Source of the DNA: Lachnospiraceae bacterium NE2001
GTDB lineage: Bacteria; Bacillota; Clostridia; Lachnospirales; Lachnospiraceae
DNA: 64,000 bases
NCBI GenBank assembly: GCA_900110635.1
Contig: FOEK01000005.1
Coordinates: forward strand, 124,001 to 188,000
Direction: 5' to 3'
The translations under genes were made by a program, and so were the position numbers. The notes under the pieces were generated by a model that saw only the letters and a list, made by a program, of their open reading frames with translations, ran no database searches and was not told the DNA's origin. Each line of letters starts with the position of its first letter. Position 1 is the stretch's first letter. Positions 9,066-17,957 of this stretch are shown one piece after another.

Positions 9066-9737
9066 ATGTTTACAGGAATAATTGAGGATATCGGAGAAAT
9101 AGTTAGTGTTCGAAATGAAGGTAATTCTTCGGTTCTAACAATCAGATCTAAAAAGATAATGGATGATGTGAGGCTGGGAGACAGTATAGCTGTTAATGGC
9201 GTATGCCTTACGGCGAGAAATATCAGTGGCGATACATTTACCGCAGATGTTATGGCTGAGACTCTAAGAAGATCTTCTCTAGGAATACTTAAAACAGGTA
9301 GTAAGGTAAATCTAGAACGGGCTATGCAGTTAAATGGACGCTTTGGCGGACACATAGTATCAGGCCATATTGATGGTACAGGAATAATAGTTGGTACAAA
9401 AAAAGAAGCAAATGCTGTTTGGGTTGAAATAAAAACTGATGCTAAGATACTTAAGCTTATTATAGAGAAGGGTTCTATCGCGATAGATGGAATAAGTCTT
9501 ACAGTTGCTTATGTTGACGATAGGGTGTTTAAGGTTTCTATTATTCCTCATACTGCATCAGAGACGACTTTGCTTACTAAGAAGGCAGGAGATATTGTTA
9601 ATCTGGAAAATGATATCATTGGAAAATATGTAGAGAAGCTTCTGAAACCTTCGGATGCTACAAATATAAAGATTGAAAATGATAGTGATACTAAAGGACT
9701 TTCTTTAGATACTTTAATACAAAATGGTTTTATGTGA
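9066..9737 (+). CDS. ribE: Riboflavin synthase alpha subunit
   Basis: Joins two molecules of 6,7-dimethyl-8-ribityllumazine to give riboflavin. The 223-residue protein begins [12 protein letters not shown] and has the two-barrel layout of the family: barrel one with AVNGVCLTA and [11 protein letters not shown], barrel two repeating the pattern with [11 protein letters not shown] and [11 protein letters not shown]. It starts 4 bases after the ribD stop and its end overlaps the spacer of ribBA. The tail after about residue 195 is a short species-specific extension. Confidence 0.96.
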   Translation: MFTGIIEDIGEIVSVRNEGNSSVLTIRSKKIMDDVRLGDSIAVNGVCLTARNISGDTFTADVMAETLRRSSLGILKTGSKVNLERAMQLNGRFGGHIVSGHIDGTGIIVGTKKEANAVWVEIKTDAKILKLIIEKGSIAIDGISLTVAYVDDRVFKVSIIPHTASETTLLTKKAGDIVNLENDIIGKYVEKLLKPSDATNIKIENDSDTKGLSLDTLIQNGFM

Positions 9738-9748
9738 AAGGTGTTATT

Positions 9749-10951
9749 ATGGCTGAGTTTAATACTATAGAAGAGATATTGGAGGATATGAGGGCTGGAA
9801 AGCCGGTTGTTATCCTTGATGATGATAAAAGGGAAAATGAAGGCGATATTATCTTTGCTGCTGAGCATGCAACTACTGAAAATGTCAATTTTATGGCAAA
9901 GTATGCCAGAGGCCTAATCTGTATGCCTATGGATGCTTATTATAGTGATAAGTACAATCTGCCTCAGATGTGTATTGTGAATACAGATAATCATATGACA
10001 GCATTTTCCGTATCAATTGATCATGTCGATACAACCACTGGAATATCTGCTGTAGAGAGAGGCTTTACTGCCCGAAAGTTTGTTGATGACAATTCTACTA
10101 AGGATGATTTCAGACGTCCAGGTCATATGTTTCCGCTTCAGGCAAAAAAAGGTGGGGTTATTGAAAGACCTGGCCATACGGAGGCAACGGTTGATTTATG
10201 CAGGCTGGCTGGATGTAAGCCGGTAGGTCTATGTTGTGAGATAATGAATGATGATGGTACTATGGCAAGGCTTGATGATCTAACAGCCTTTGCAAAGGAA
10301 CATGAACTTAGAATAGCAACTATTGAACAGTTAATACAGTATAGAAAAGAACACGAGGTATTTGTTGAAGAGGTAACTAAAGCAAAACTTCCAACCAGAT
10401 ATGGTGATTTTATCATCCATGGATTTATAAATAAGTTAAATGGTGAACATCATGTTGCGCTAACCATGGGTGACGTGGCGACTGAGGAACCGGTGCTTGT
10501 AAGAGTTCATAGTGAATGCCTGACTGGAGATGCATTTGGCTCTGCAAAATGTGACTGTGGACAGCAGCTTGACGCAGCTATGAAGAAAATAGCTGAAGAA
10601 GGTCGAGGGGTTCTGCTGTATATGAGGCAGGAGGGCAGAGGTATAGGCCTTATTAACAAGATAAGAGCTTACGCCCTTCAGGATCAAGGCAGAGACACAG
10701 TTGAGGCAAATGTTGAGCTTGGTTTTCCCGCTGATGCCCGGGATTATACTATAGGAACTCAGATTCTGGTTGAAATGGGAGTTAGAAATATCAGACTTCT
10801 TACTAATAATCCGGATAAGGTTTACGGCCTTCAGGGCTATAGACTTGATATTGTTGAGAGAGTGCCAATTGAGGTGGCTCCTTCGGCTTATGATCTGTTT
10901 TATCTGCAGACAAAGAAGAACAAGATGGGACATATGTTGACTGACGTATAA
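9749..10951 (+). CDS. ribBA: Bifunctional DHBP synthase / GTP cyclohydrolase II
   Basis: Supplies both starting branches of riboflavin: 3,4-dihydroxy-2-butanone 4-phosphate from ribulose 5-phosphate, and the pyrimidine from GTP. The 400-residue protein has the RibB signature [11 protein letters not shown] near residue 25, then [11 protein letters not shown], and the RibA half from about residue 205 with the zinc cysteines in [13 protein letters not shown] and RQEGRGIGL. The start at 9749 follows AAAGGTG (9738-9743) at normal distance; a GTG at 9734 overlaps ribE but lacks a site. It precedes ribH by 45 bases. Confidence 0.96.
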   Translation: MAEFNTIEEILEDMRAGKPVVILDDDKRENEGDIIFAAEHATTENVNFMAKYARGLICMPMDAYYSDKYNLPQMCIVNTDNHMTAFSVSIDHVDTTTGISAVERGFTARKFVDDNSTKDDFRRPGHMFPLQAKKGGVIERPGHTEATVDLCRLAGCKPVGLCCEIMNDDGTMARLDDLTAFAKEHELRIATIEQLIQYRKEHEVFVEEVTKAKLPTRYGDFIIHGFINKLNGEHHVALTMGDVATEEPVLVRVHSECLTGDAFGSAKCDCGQQLDAAMKKIAEEGRGVLLYMRQEGRGIGLINKIRAYALQDQGRDTVEANVELGFPADARDYTIGTQILVEMGVRNIRLLTNNPDKVYGLQGYRLDIVERVPIEVAPSAYDLFYLQTKKNKMGHMLTDV

Positions 10952-10996
10952 AATGTGACAGTTAAATGATATATATTAATAATGGAGGATATTAAA

Positions 10997-11458
10997 ATGA
11001 AGATTGAAGGAAATGTTGTAGCTAAACAGGGAACAAAGGTATGCCTTATTGCATCAAGATTTAATGAGTTTATAGTATCTAAGCTTGTTTCTGGTGCGAT
11101 GGATGGACTTACAAGACATGGTGTAGATGAAGAAAATATTGATACTGTATGGGTTCCTGGAGCTTTTGAGATACCTGTTATTGCAAAGAAGGTTGCAAAG
11201 TCTGGCAAGTATGATGCTGTTATCTGTCTTGGTACAGTCATCAGAGGTGAAACAAGCCACTATGATTATGTTTGTGCTGAGGTAAGCAAAGGTATTGCAA
11301 CTGTAAGTCTTGAGACAGAGCTTCCTGTTATGTTTGGTATTCTTACAACTGATACCATAGAGCAGGCTGTTGTCAGAGCTGGTACAAAGGCTGGAAATAA
11401 GGGCTATGACTGTGCACTTGGTGCTATTGAGATGATAAATCTTATGAGAGAGATCTAA
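10997..11458 (+). CDS. ribH: Lumazine synthase (riboflavin synthase beta subunit)
   Basis: Condenses the ribityl pyrimidine with dihydroxybutanone phosphate to the lumazine precursor of riboflavin. The 153-residue protein contains [16 protein letters not shown], the catalytic region [17 protein letters not shown] with its histidine, and FGILTTDT. The start is the ATG after GGAGGATATTAAA; an in-frame ATG 15 bases earlier overlaps that ribosome site. It is the last gene of the riboflavin operon. Confidence 0.96.
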   Translation: MKIEGNVVAKQGTKVCLIASRFNEFIVSKLVSGAMDGLTRHGVDEENIDTVWVPGAFEIPVIAKKVAKSGKYDAVICLGTVIRGETSHYDYVCAEVSKGIATVSLETELPVMFGILTTDTIEQAVVRAGTKAGNKGYDCALGAIEMINLMREI

Positions 11459-11479
11459 TACTGAACTAATAGTTTTCAC

Positions 11480-11508
11480 TTGACTATTTCTGGTTCAAAT
11501 ATCATAAT
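11480..11508 (+). promoter_or_regulatory. Sigma-A promoter for the DUF1189-like gene
   Basis: TTGACT (11480-11485), 17 bases, CATAAT (11503-11508). This predicts a transcript start near 11515, so an upstream TTG start at 11480 cannot be the translation start. Confidence 0.6.
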
Positions 11509-11515
11509 GCAGAAT

Positions 11516-12388
11516 ATGAATACATACTTAAATGAAAAAAATGAATTGCCACCAAGAAATCTTGGGGTGATGGATATCTTTATGATATCCCTTATAAGAG
11601 TTAAAGAACTGGCTGAAGCCAGTGTTAAAAGTGCTTCAAAATTTGTGAATTATGTGATTTTCATTTCAATCTTTGTTGCACTTATAGTTTTTGGTGTTCC
11701 ATCAGCTTCAAAGATTTTTTCCTTTGGAGGCTTTAATAATCTTTTTAACAATAAGATGCCAGCCTTCAGTATGACGAAGGAGGGAAAACTTCAGGCAGAT
11801 GAACGTTTTGAGATGAATATATCCAATGGCACCATTATTATGGATACGGATATCAATTCATTTGTCTTTGGAAACTTTGAAAGAGAAGGTCTGTATATTG
11901 CCATTGGTGCAAAGAACACCAAGATGATCCAGATTACAAATATCAAGGATGATAGCTCATATACAGAAATCTATAATTATCCTAACACAATGTTGTTTAT
12001 GGAGGGCTTCTCAAATAAAGATTTGACTAGCATGATACCGCTATTCTACGTGATGCTGTTTATTATGTTCATTATTGTGGCAGCGTACGAGGCGGCTAAG
12101 TATCTTGTTATAGCTCTAGTTTTTGCTATAGTGACCAGAAGTCTTACAAATATCAGCAAGCTGCCTATGACATTTACAGATGCATTCCGTATGTGCTTTT
12201 ATTCGCAGACTATCAGTATACTTCTGGTAAATGTTAATACGGCTGTTGGTTATATAGTTGGTCCGATATTTATATCGATCATCGGTATATTTATAACAAC
12301 TGTTATTATTCATAAGGCTATGGGTCCGCATATGCCAGATATTGATGATATTCTGGATAAGTTCCATAATGATGATGATAAACAATAA
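11516..12388 (+). CDS. Polytopic membrane protein, DUF1189-like
   Basis: About 290 residues with one hydrophobic helix near the N-terminus (NYVIFISIFVALIVFGV), an extracytoplasmic domain of about 120 residues, then a cluster of four or so helices (MLFIMFIIVAAYEA; YLVIALVFAIV; VNVNTAVGYIVG; FISIIGIFITTVII) and an acidic tail. Order and spacing resemble the DUF1189 family, whose function is unknown. The start is uncertain: no strong ribosome site exists, the promoter at 11480-11508 rules out earlier starts, and ATG at 11516 or 11570 are candidates. It converges on the CYTH gene. Confidence 0.65.
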   Translation: MNTYLNEKNELPPRNLGVMDIFMISLIRVKELAEASVKSASKFVNYVIFISIFVALIVFGVPSASKIFSFGGFNNLFNNKMPAFSMTKEGKLQADERFEMNISNGTIIMDTDINSFVFGNFEREGLYIAIGAKNTKMIQITNIKDDSSYTEIYNYPNTMLFMEGFSNKDLTSMIPLFYVMLFIMFIIVAAYEAAKYLVIALVFAIVTRSLTNISKLPMTFTDAFRMCFYSQTISILLVNVNTAVGYIVGPIFISIIGIFITTVIIHKAMGPHMPDIDDILDKFHNDDDKQ

Positions 12389-12423
12389 AATATATTTCAA
12401 TAATAATGATCAAAGATAAATGA

Positions 12424-12921
12424 TTATTCGGCGATAGAAGAATCTATATCATTTTGATCGATAGTACTAAGATATGAATTGTAATATCTAGGATCGTTTG
12501 TTACTTCAGTACCCAGAAAGTCGGGAGCTACAAAGCTCTCGGCTTTTTCTGTATCGGAAAACTCGACTTCTGCTATGATAAGACCGTCAAGTGCACCTTC
12601 AAAGATATCAAGTTCAAGCTCGAGTTCTGGATAACCATAGGAGATAAGTGGAATGATATATCTTTTCTTGGCTATAGTATTTCCCTTAACCATCTCTGTC
12701 ATTGCTTTAAACTCATCTTCGGTAAGAGGTTTTTCTATCTCTATATGAGAGAGAAGACCAGATGATTTTATAGTAAGGATATATTCGTCGTCCCACTGCC
12801 TTATACGAACCACAGGCTCAGTTGATACATAGCCCTGAGCTATCCTATGACATTCAAAGTTTTCGAGATTATCAGGTATAGCCTTAACCAGATATTTCTT
12901 TTCTATTTCCATATTATTCAT
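12424..12921 (-). CDS. CYTH-domain triphosphate-binding protein
   Basis: A 165-residue protein of the CYTH/triphosphate tunnel metalloenzyme superfamily. The N-terminal EIEKKYLV is the hallmark ExExK metal/phosphate motif, followed by RIRQW, YILTIK and the acidic strand ELELDIFEG. Members hydrolyse tripolyphosphate or nucleoside triphosphates, or cyclise ATP; the substrate cannot be read here. The ATG follows GGAGAAATGCT on the minus strand. It is 48 bases downstream of the pyrophosphatase gene on the same strand, suggesting a shared role in (poly)phosphate handling; this is inference. Confidence 0.85.
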   Translation of the reverse strand: MNNMEIEKKYLVKAIPDNLENFECHRIAQGYVSTEPVVRIRQWDDEYILTIKSSGLLSHIEIEKPLTEDEFKAMTEMVKGNTIAKKRYIIPLISYGYPELELELDIFEGALDGLIIAEVEFSDTEKAESFVAPDFLGTEVTNDPRYYNSYLSTIDQNDIDSSIAE

Positions 12922-12937
12922 AGCATTTCTCCAAAGT

Positions 12938-12965
12938 TTGTCACGGGGGGTATAACAACTGACAA
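12938..12965. repeat. REP-like palindrome, TTGTCACGGGG type
   Basis: TTGTCA (12938-12943) and TGACAA (12960-12965) enclose CGGGGGGTATAACAAC. It is similar to the element at 60129-60153, which has GTCACGGGGACGTAACTACTGACA. It lies between the CYTH and pyrophosphatase genes. Confidence 0.6.
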
Positions 12966-12969
12966 CTTT

Positions 12970-14610
12970 TTACTGATTTAGTGTATTTATGATGGTTGGA
13001 AGCATCTGTTTCTTTCGGGATACTACTCCAGGAAGATGAACGGATACGTGATCCTTAGAGGTTACTCCAAAACCAGACTCCAGGGCTATCTCAGCCTTGG
13101 TGCCATGGAAGATTACATCTGAAGATTCTTTAAGTATATTGGTAAGCATAAAGAGTATAAGATCAAGACCATCCTTCTTCGCGGCTGCTTCCAGTTCGGG
13201 AAGGATAGTTTCGCGGATGTGAGATAGCTCGTTTGAATCCATGGAACTGATCTGACCTATACCAACATTTGTCTTGCCAACAGCAAACTTCTTGAAATCC
13301 TGATGGATAATCTCATCAGGTGTTTTGTCTCCAAGGTTGCTTCCGGCAGTGAACATACTTTTTGCCAGCTCTTCTTCATTTACTCCAGCTATTTTTGCGA
13401 GAACAGAGCCGGCAGTCTTATCCATTTCTGTACAAGTAGGAGAACGGTATAGTAGTGTATCTGAAATGATAGCGGACAGCATAAGACCTGCAATATCTGG
13501 TTTTATTTCTATGCCTAATTCCTGATACATCAGATATATGATGGTACAGGTGGAGCCAAGGGGCTGATTCCTAAAGTAAACAGGCTTATTTGTGGATACT
13601 GTTCCAAGTCTGTGGTGATCTATTATTTCAAGGATTTCTGCTTCCTCCATACCATTTACAGCCTGACTTTTTTCGTTATGATCAACGAGTATAAGACGTT
13701 TCTTTGTGGCAGCAAGGAAGTTTCGTCTGCTGACCATACCAACATACCGACCTGATGAATCAACAACAGGGAAGTAGCGGTGTCTGGTGGAAGCCATTAT
13801 TGGATGTACATCCTCAATGAAGTCATCCTGCTTAAATGTCAGCAGATCCTTGGTTCTCATAAAGTGTCTTATAGGAAGGCTCTGGTATATTAGTCTTGCA
13901 ACAGTAAATGTATCGTGAGGCGTTGAAATGATCTTGCAATTTCTTTCTGCTGCAATATTCTGTATGGACTGGGTTATTTTAGAACCGGCACAGATTATCA
14001 GACAGTCAGCTCCAACTTCAATGGCACAGAGCTGCGACTCGTAACGGTCACCAAGTATTACAATATCGTGAGGACGAATAAATTCTTCAAGAGTGTCAGG
14101 AGTACCTGCACCTATAAGAACTTTTCCTTCAATTTGTGAATCACTGATATCACCTACGATCATTGTTCCATCCAGGGTATCAACTATATTGATGTAGCTG
14201 GTTCTGGCAAGAGACAGGGTATTAGAGTCATAGGAGCCCATATAGGATTCTACGATATCGCCGGTAGTAATAAGCCCCTTCAGGTAATTTCCTTCGGTTA
14301 TGCAAAGTGTTACAACCTTATTCTCTTTCATTTTGCTCCAGGCATCCTTTAATGACATTTCAGCAGCAACACCCGGAATCTTGCGCATGTCCATATCACG
14401 AACCTGTGTTCTTACATCACCAACAAACTTTGGTGTTTTTATATTAAAACGATCCAGAACATACTGAGTTTCACTGCTGACATTTCCGCATCTGGCTGCT
14501 ATATAATTTGAGTGACCAGTTTCGTTTTTTAGATTGGCGTATGCGATGGCTGCAGCGATAGAATCAGTGTCTGGATTTTTGTGTCCTATTACATATACAT
14601 CTTTGCTCAT
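12970..14610 (-). CDS. ppaC: Manganese-dependent inorganic pyrophosphatase with CBS and DRTGG domains
   Basis: Family II (DHH) pyrophosphatase, splitting pyrophosphate to phosphate. The 546-residue protein starts with GHKNPDTDSI (motif I), then an inserted regulatory region (about residues 70-300) with CBS-type sequence (KVVTLCITEGNYLKGLITTG; HRYFPVVDSSGRYVGMVSRR) and a DRTGG-type middle. The catalytic domain resumes with IDHHRLG and ends in RKKQMLPTI. Plain enzymes are about 310 residues; the insert binds adenine nucleotides in characterised homologues, making it energy-sensitive. The start follows AAGAGGT. It probably forms a unit with the CYTH gene. Confidence 0.92.
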   Translation of the reverse strand: MSKDVYVIGHKNPDTDSIAAAIAYANLKNETGHSNYIAARCGNVSSETQYVLDRFNIKTPKFVGDVRTQVRDMDMRKIPGVAAEMSLKDAWSKMKENKVVTLCITEGNYLKGLITTGDIVESYMGSYDSNTLSLARTSYINIVDTLDGTMIVGDISDSQIEGKVLIGAGTPDTLEEFIRPHDIVILGDRYESQLCAIEVGADCLIICAGSKITQSIQNIAAERNCKIISTPHDTFTVARLIYQSLPIRHFMRTKDLLTFKQDDFIEDVHPIMASTRHRYFPVVDSSGRYVGMVSRRNFLAATKKRLILVDHNEKSQAVNGMEEAEILEIIDHHRLGTVSTNKPVYFRNQPLGSTCTIIYLMYQELGIEIKPDIAGLMLSAIISDTLLYRSPTCTEMDKTAGSVLAKIAGVNEEELAKSMFTAGSNLGDKTPDEIIHQDFKKFAVGKTNVGIGQISSMDSNELSHIRETILPELEAAAKKDGLDLILFMLTNILKESSDVIFHGTKAEIALESGFGVTSKDHVSVHLPGVVSRKKQMLPTIINTLNQ

Positions 14611-14701
14611 TTTTTACCTCTTATGTAACTTTCTCGCAGTCTGATATACCATAAGTATACTTTGAAACTGCTGTTCTTAATTATAAACTATTCTTAATGT
14701 T

Positions 14702-14730
14702 TTGTATATATTGCGGTGTTGTGGTACAAT
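14702..14730 (+). promoter_or_regulatory. Probable mrp promoter
   Basis: TTGTAT (14702-14707), 17 bases, TACAAT (14725-14730), with the extended TGG just before the -10. The -10 sequence TGGTACAAT is the first part of the 117-bp repeat and recurs at each repeat boundary (14842, 14959). Confidence 0.5.
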
Positions 14731-14993
14731 GGGTAACGATTTATGCAATAAATCGTTGCTCCGAACGGAGTGAGGATACACTGTGCGAAGCACAGTCAAG
14801 ACTTGCAGAGCAAGGCTTGCATATATGCGAAGCATATATGGTACAATGGGTAACGATTTATGCAATAAATCGTTGCTCCGAACGGAGTGAGGATACACTG
14901 TGCGAAGCACAGTCAAGACTTGCAGAGCAAGGCTTGCATATATGCGAAGCATATATGGTACAATAGGTAACGATTTATGCAGCAATGGGTAAC
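14725..14993. repeat. Tandem 117-bp hairpin-rich repeats
   Basis: Two identical 117-bp units (14725-14841 and 14842-14958) and the first ~23 bases of a third. Each unit holds five small palindromes: AACGATTTA/TAAATCGTT, CTCCG/CGGAG, ACTGTGC-GAA-GCACAGT, CTTGC/GCAAG, and CATATATGC-GAA-GCATATATG. The array is bounded by the direct repeat CAATGGGTAAC (14727-14737 and 14983-14993). It is in the leader between the mrp promoter and its ribosome site. Both strands stay open for 39 codons per unit, but I regard that as coincidental. Confidence 0.9.
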
Positions 14994-15030
14994 AATATAT
15001 TTTATATACTAAATATCAAGGAGTAAATTA

Positions 15031-15855
15031 ATGAGTGAGGAATTAAGCAAGGAACAGCAGGAGGCTATGGATAAGGCTTTTCAGAGATCCATGCCTGAAG
15101 GACTTCGAAAGGTTCATAATGAGTATTCAAATATAAAGAAGGTTATCGGCGTATTGAGTGGAAAAGGTGGTGTGGGTAAATCACTTGTCACATCTCTTAT
15201 GGCTGTGAAGGCTGCAAAGGAAGGTAAGAGAGTTGCTGTGATGGATGCGGATATCACTGGTCCATCCATACCTAAATCTTTTGGCGTACATAGCAAAACC
15301 TATGGTTCTGATTTAGGTATTATGCCTATTCAGACAAAGCTTGGAATAAAGCTTATGTCTATTAATCTGCTTGTTGACAACGAAGAGGATCCAGTGATCT
15401 GGCGTGGCCCGGTTATTGCTGGTGCAGTTCAGCAGTTCTGGACAGATGTTGCCTGGGGGGACATTGATGTGATGTTTGTAGATATGCCTCCTGGAACAGG
15501 AGATGTTCCGCTTACGGTATTTCAATCTCTTCCTGTGGATGGAATTATAGTTGTTACATCGCCTCAGGAATTAGTTGAAATGATTGTTGGCAAAGCAGTA
15601 AAGATGGCTAATATGATGAACATTCCAATCGTAGGACTTGTTGAAAATATGTCTTATTTTGAGTGTCCAAACTGCGGTGAAAAGCACGATATATTTGGGC
15701 GAAGCCGTGTAGAAGAGGTTGCAGCCAAGTATGGAATAGAAAATACTGCAAGGTGTCCTATTGTAACAGGTGTTGCTGAAAAGATTGATAATGGTCTTGC
15801 AGAAGAAGTTGATGTAAACTGGCTCGATCTGCTGTATAACAAATTGAATGTGTAA
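15031..15855 (+). CDS. mrp: Mrp/NBP35-family iron-sulfur cluster carrier ATPase
   Basis: P-loop ATPase of the Mrp/ApbC/NBP35 family, which carries iron-sulfur clusters to apoproteins in the cytoplasm. The 274-residue protein has the deviant Walker A GKGGVGKS near residue 44, DADITGPSIP, MPPGTGDVPLTVFQSLP, and the CxxC pair in ECPNCGEKHDIFG that binds the bridging cluster in homologues. There is no N-terminal MIP18 (DUF59) domain. The start follows AAGGAGTAAATTA. Its leader contains the hairpin array at 14725-14993. Confidence 0.93.
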   Translation: MSEELSKEQQEAMDKAFQRSMPEGLRKVHNEYSNIKKVIGVLSGKGGVGKSLVTSLMAVKAAKEGKRVAVMDADITGPSIPKSFGVHSKTYGSDLGIMPIQTKLGIKLMSINLLVDNEEDPVIWRGPVIAGAVQQFWTDVAWGDIDVMFVDMPPGTGDVPLTVFQSLPVDGIIVVTSPQELVEMIVGKAVKMANMMNIPIVGLVENMSYFECPNCGEKHDIFGRSRVEEVAAKYGIENTARCPIVTGVAEKIDNGLAEEVDVNWLDLLYNKLNV

Positions 15856-15888
15856 ATAGATTCAAATATATAAAAGAGGAGAAAAAGT

Positions 15889-16491
15889 ATGGGTTATTTA
15901 GGAAATGTAGTAGTATTTTTAGCTGATGGTTTTGAAGAGATTGAGGGACTTACAGTTGTAGATCTTCTTCGTCGAGCTGGGATAAATGTGACAACTCTGT
16001 CTATAAATACAGATAATGAAAACGATGAAGAAAAGAGAGTTGTAAAGGGGGCTCGTGGAATTACAGTAATAGCTGACGGTTATGTGACAGATAAAACAGC
16101 TGATACTGTGACAAAAGAAGCTGATATAGTAGTTCTTCCAGGCGGAATGCCAGGAACCCTGAATCTTAAGGCTGATACAAGAGTGAGAAATAGTGTTACC
16201 AATATGTTTAATACTGATGGTAAGTTTGTGGCAGCTATATGTGCGGCTCCAACTGTTCTGGCTGATCTGGGAATCCTCGAAGGAAAGAACGCAACCTGTT
16301 ATCCAGGAATGGAAGACCAGTTAACAGGCGCCATTACAAAAAATGATGGAACATCTGTTGTGGTTGATGGAAATGTTATCACCAGTCGAGGCCTTGGAAC
16401 AGCAATAGATTTCTCATTAAAGATGATAGAGATACTCAAGGATAAAGATACAGCTGACAAGATTGCATCTTCAGTTGTATATGCAAAATAA
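15889..16491 (+). CDS. DJ-1/PfpI-family protein
   Basis: A 200-residue protein of the DJ-1/ThiJ/PfpI superfamily. It has the N-terminal acidic site ADGFEEIEG, VVLPGGMPGTLNL, and the nucleophile-elbow cysteine in AAICAAPTVLADLG, followed by TCYPGMED and ITSRGLGTAIDF, typical of the DJ-1 branch. Roles reported for the family include deglycase, glyoxalase and chaperone activity; which applies is not visible. The start follows AGAGGAGAAAAAGT. It lies 33 bases after mrp and 26 before murF, probably one operon. Confidence 0.9.
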   Translation: MGYLGNVVVFLADGFEEIEGLTVVDLLRRAGINVTTLSINTDNENDEEKRVVKGARGITVIADGYVTDKTADTVTKEADIVVLPGGMPGTLNLKADTRVRNSVTNMFNTDGKFVAAICAAPTVLADLGILEGKNATCYPGMEDQLTGAITKNDGTSVVVDGNVITSRGLGTAIDFSLKMIEILKDKDTADKIASSVVYAK

Positions 16492-16517
16492 AATATTCAG
16501 AAAGAGACTTGATAATT

Positions 16518-17948
16518 ATGATAGTGACAGTTAATGATGTGCTTCGTATTACAGATGGAACACTTATAGGTGGTATTGATGAGGATACTAGAAAGGAACT
16601 TCTGGATTATGAGATACACGATATAGTTTTTGATTCCAGAGCAGCAAAGGAAAACTCTCTTTTCGTTGCAATCCCTGGAGAAAACGTGGATCCTCATAAG
16701 TTCGTTGCTCAGGTTGCTGAGAAGACTAAAGCAATACTTATTGAGCAAGGTGAAGAAGATATAATTGCTAAAGCAGATATACAAAGTCTTCCAGAGGGGG
16801 TTGCGTATATAAAAGTTAATAATTCTTTAGATGCACTCCAGGCTTTGGGAGCGTATTATAGGGATTTCTATAAGGGAACAGTAGTTGGGGTTACTGGAAG
16901 TGTTGGAAAAACAACTACCAGGGAAATGATAACTCAGGCACTTAGTTCTAACGTAGATACTTATTCAACTACTGGAAATATGAACTCCCAGATAGGTGTT
17001 CCTATAACAATATCTCATATGCTTGATAACCCAAGTGAAGCAGCTGTTATAGAAATGGGTATTAGCGAGCCGGGTGGCATGGACCGACTTGCTAAAATTG
17101 TACGACCTGATATTGCTGTTGTTACTATAATTGGTCAGGCTCATATAGAGTTTCTTGGAACGAAGGAAGGTATTCGACACGAGAAACTTCGTATAACAAG
17201 TCAGATGGATGAGAACGGTGTTATATTTTTAAATGCTGATGATCCCCTTCTTTTTGAGATGAAGGATAAAATGGATGTTAAGACATTTACCTATGGAACA
17301 AACACTGAGGCTGATTACAGGGCTGAGGATATTGTATACGAGAATGGTTACAATACATATACCTACGTGCATAATAATGATCGCATCCTTGTAAATCTTT
17401 CTATGCTGGGTAAGCATAATATCCTTAACTCCCTTGCTGCAATGGCTGTTGCTGATCATATGGGTCTGGATCTAATGAAGGCTGCAAAGAGCTTTGAAGA
17501 TTTTCACGGTATGAGACAGAAGACAATTAAGTCAGAAAAGGGATATACAATAATTGATGATTCCTATAATGCAAGTCCTGATTCTATGAAGGCGGCTTTA
17601 AATGTTCTTAGGGACTCTGATATATCGGGGAAACGTATAGCGGTTCTAGGAGATATGTTTGAGCTTGGTCCTAATACTATGAGTTATCACCGTGAGGTTG
17701 GTGATTATATTGCAGCACTTAAGTTTGGTGATGGAAAAACGGTTCTTGATGAACTTATCACAATAGGAGATTTTAGTACAGAAATAAGTGATGGAGCTTC
17801 TGCTAATTCTGATATTTCTATTCATCATTTTGATAATAAGGATGCAGCAGCAGAATATATAAAATCTATACTCAAACCAGGAGACACTATTACTCTTAAG
17901 GCTTCTAATGGTATGAAGTTCTGGGAAATAGTTGATAAGCTGAAATAG
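16518..17948 (+). CDS. murF: UDP-MurNAc-tripeptide:D-Ala-D-Ala ligase
   Basis: Adds D-alanyl-D-alanine to UDP-MurNAc-tripeptide, the last cytoplasmic step of peptidoglycan precursor assembly. The 476-residue protein has the Mur-ligase three-domain order: N-terminal UDP-binding domain (VFDSRAAKENSLFVAIPGE), ATP-binding GVTGSVGKTTTREMI near residue 122, EMGISEPGGMDRLA, and a C-terminal domain with DDSYNASPDSMKAAL and LGDMFELG. The ATG at 16518 is chosen; the ribosome site is weak (AGAAAGAGA) and a TTG at 16509 is possible. hisC follows after 9 bases. Confidence 0.94.
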   Translation: MIVTVNDVLRITDGTLIGGIDEDTRKELLDYEIHDIVFDSRAAKENSLFVAIPGENVDPHKFVAQVAEKTKAILIEQGEEDIIAKADIQSLPEGVAYIKVNNSLDALQALGAYYRDFYKGTVVGVTGSVGKTTTREMITQALSSNVDTYSTTGNMNSQIGVPITISHMLDNPSEAAVIEMGISEPGGMDRLAKIVRPDIAVVTIIGQAHIEFLGTKEGIRHEKLRITSQMDENGVIFLNADDPLLFEMKDKMDVKTFTYGTNTEADYRAEDIVYENGYNTYTYVHNNDRILVNLSMLGKHNILNSLAAMAVADHMGLDLMKAAKSFEDFHGMRQKTIKSEKGYTIIDDSYNASPDSMKAALNVLRDSDISGKRIAVLGDMFELGPNTMSYHREVGDYIAALKFGDGKTVLDELITIGDFSTEISDGASANSDISIHHFDNKDAAAEYIKSILKPGDTITLKASNGMKFWEIVDKLK

Positions 17949-17957
17949 GAGGTATCT

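Noticed and set aside
14697-14966. Open frame on the plus strand (and 14677-14985 on minus) with a 39-residue repeat
   Set aside because: The frames exist only because the 117-bp unit is a multiple of three; no ribosome site and palindromic content point to structural DNA.
14725-14993. Tandem repeats as a CRISPR array
   Set aside because: Units are contiguous 117-bp copies without unique spacers, and no cas genes are present.
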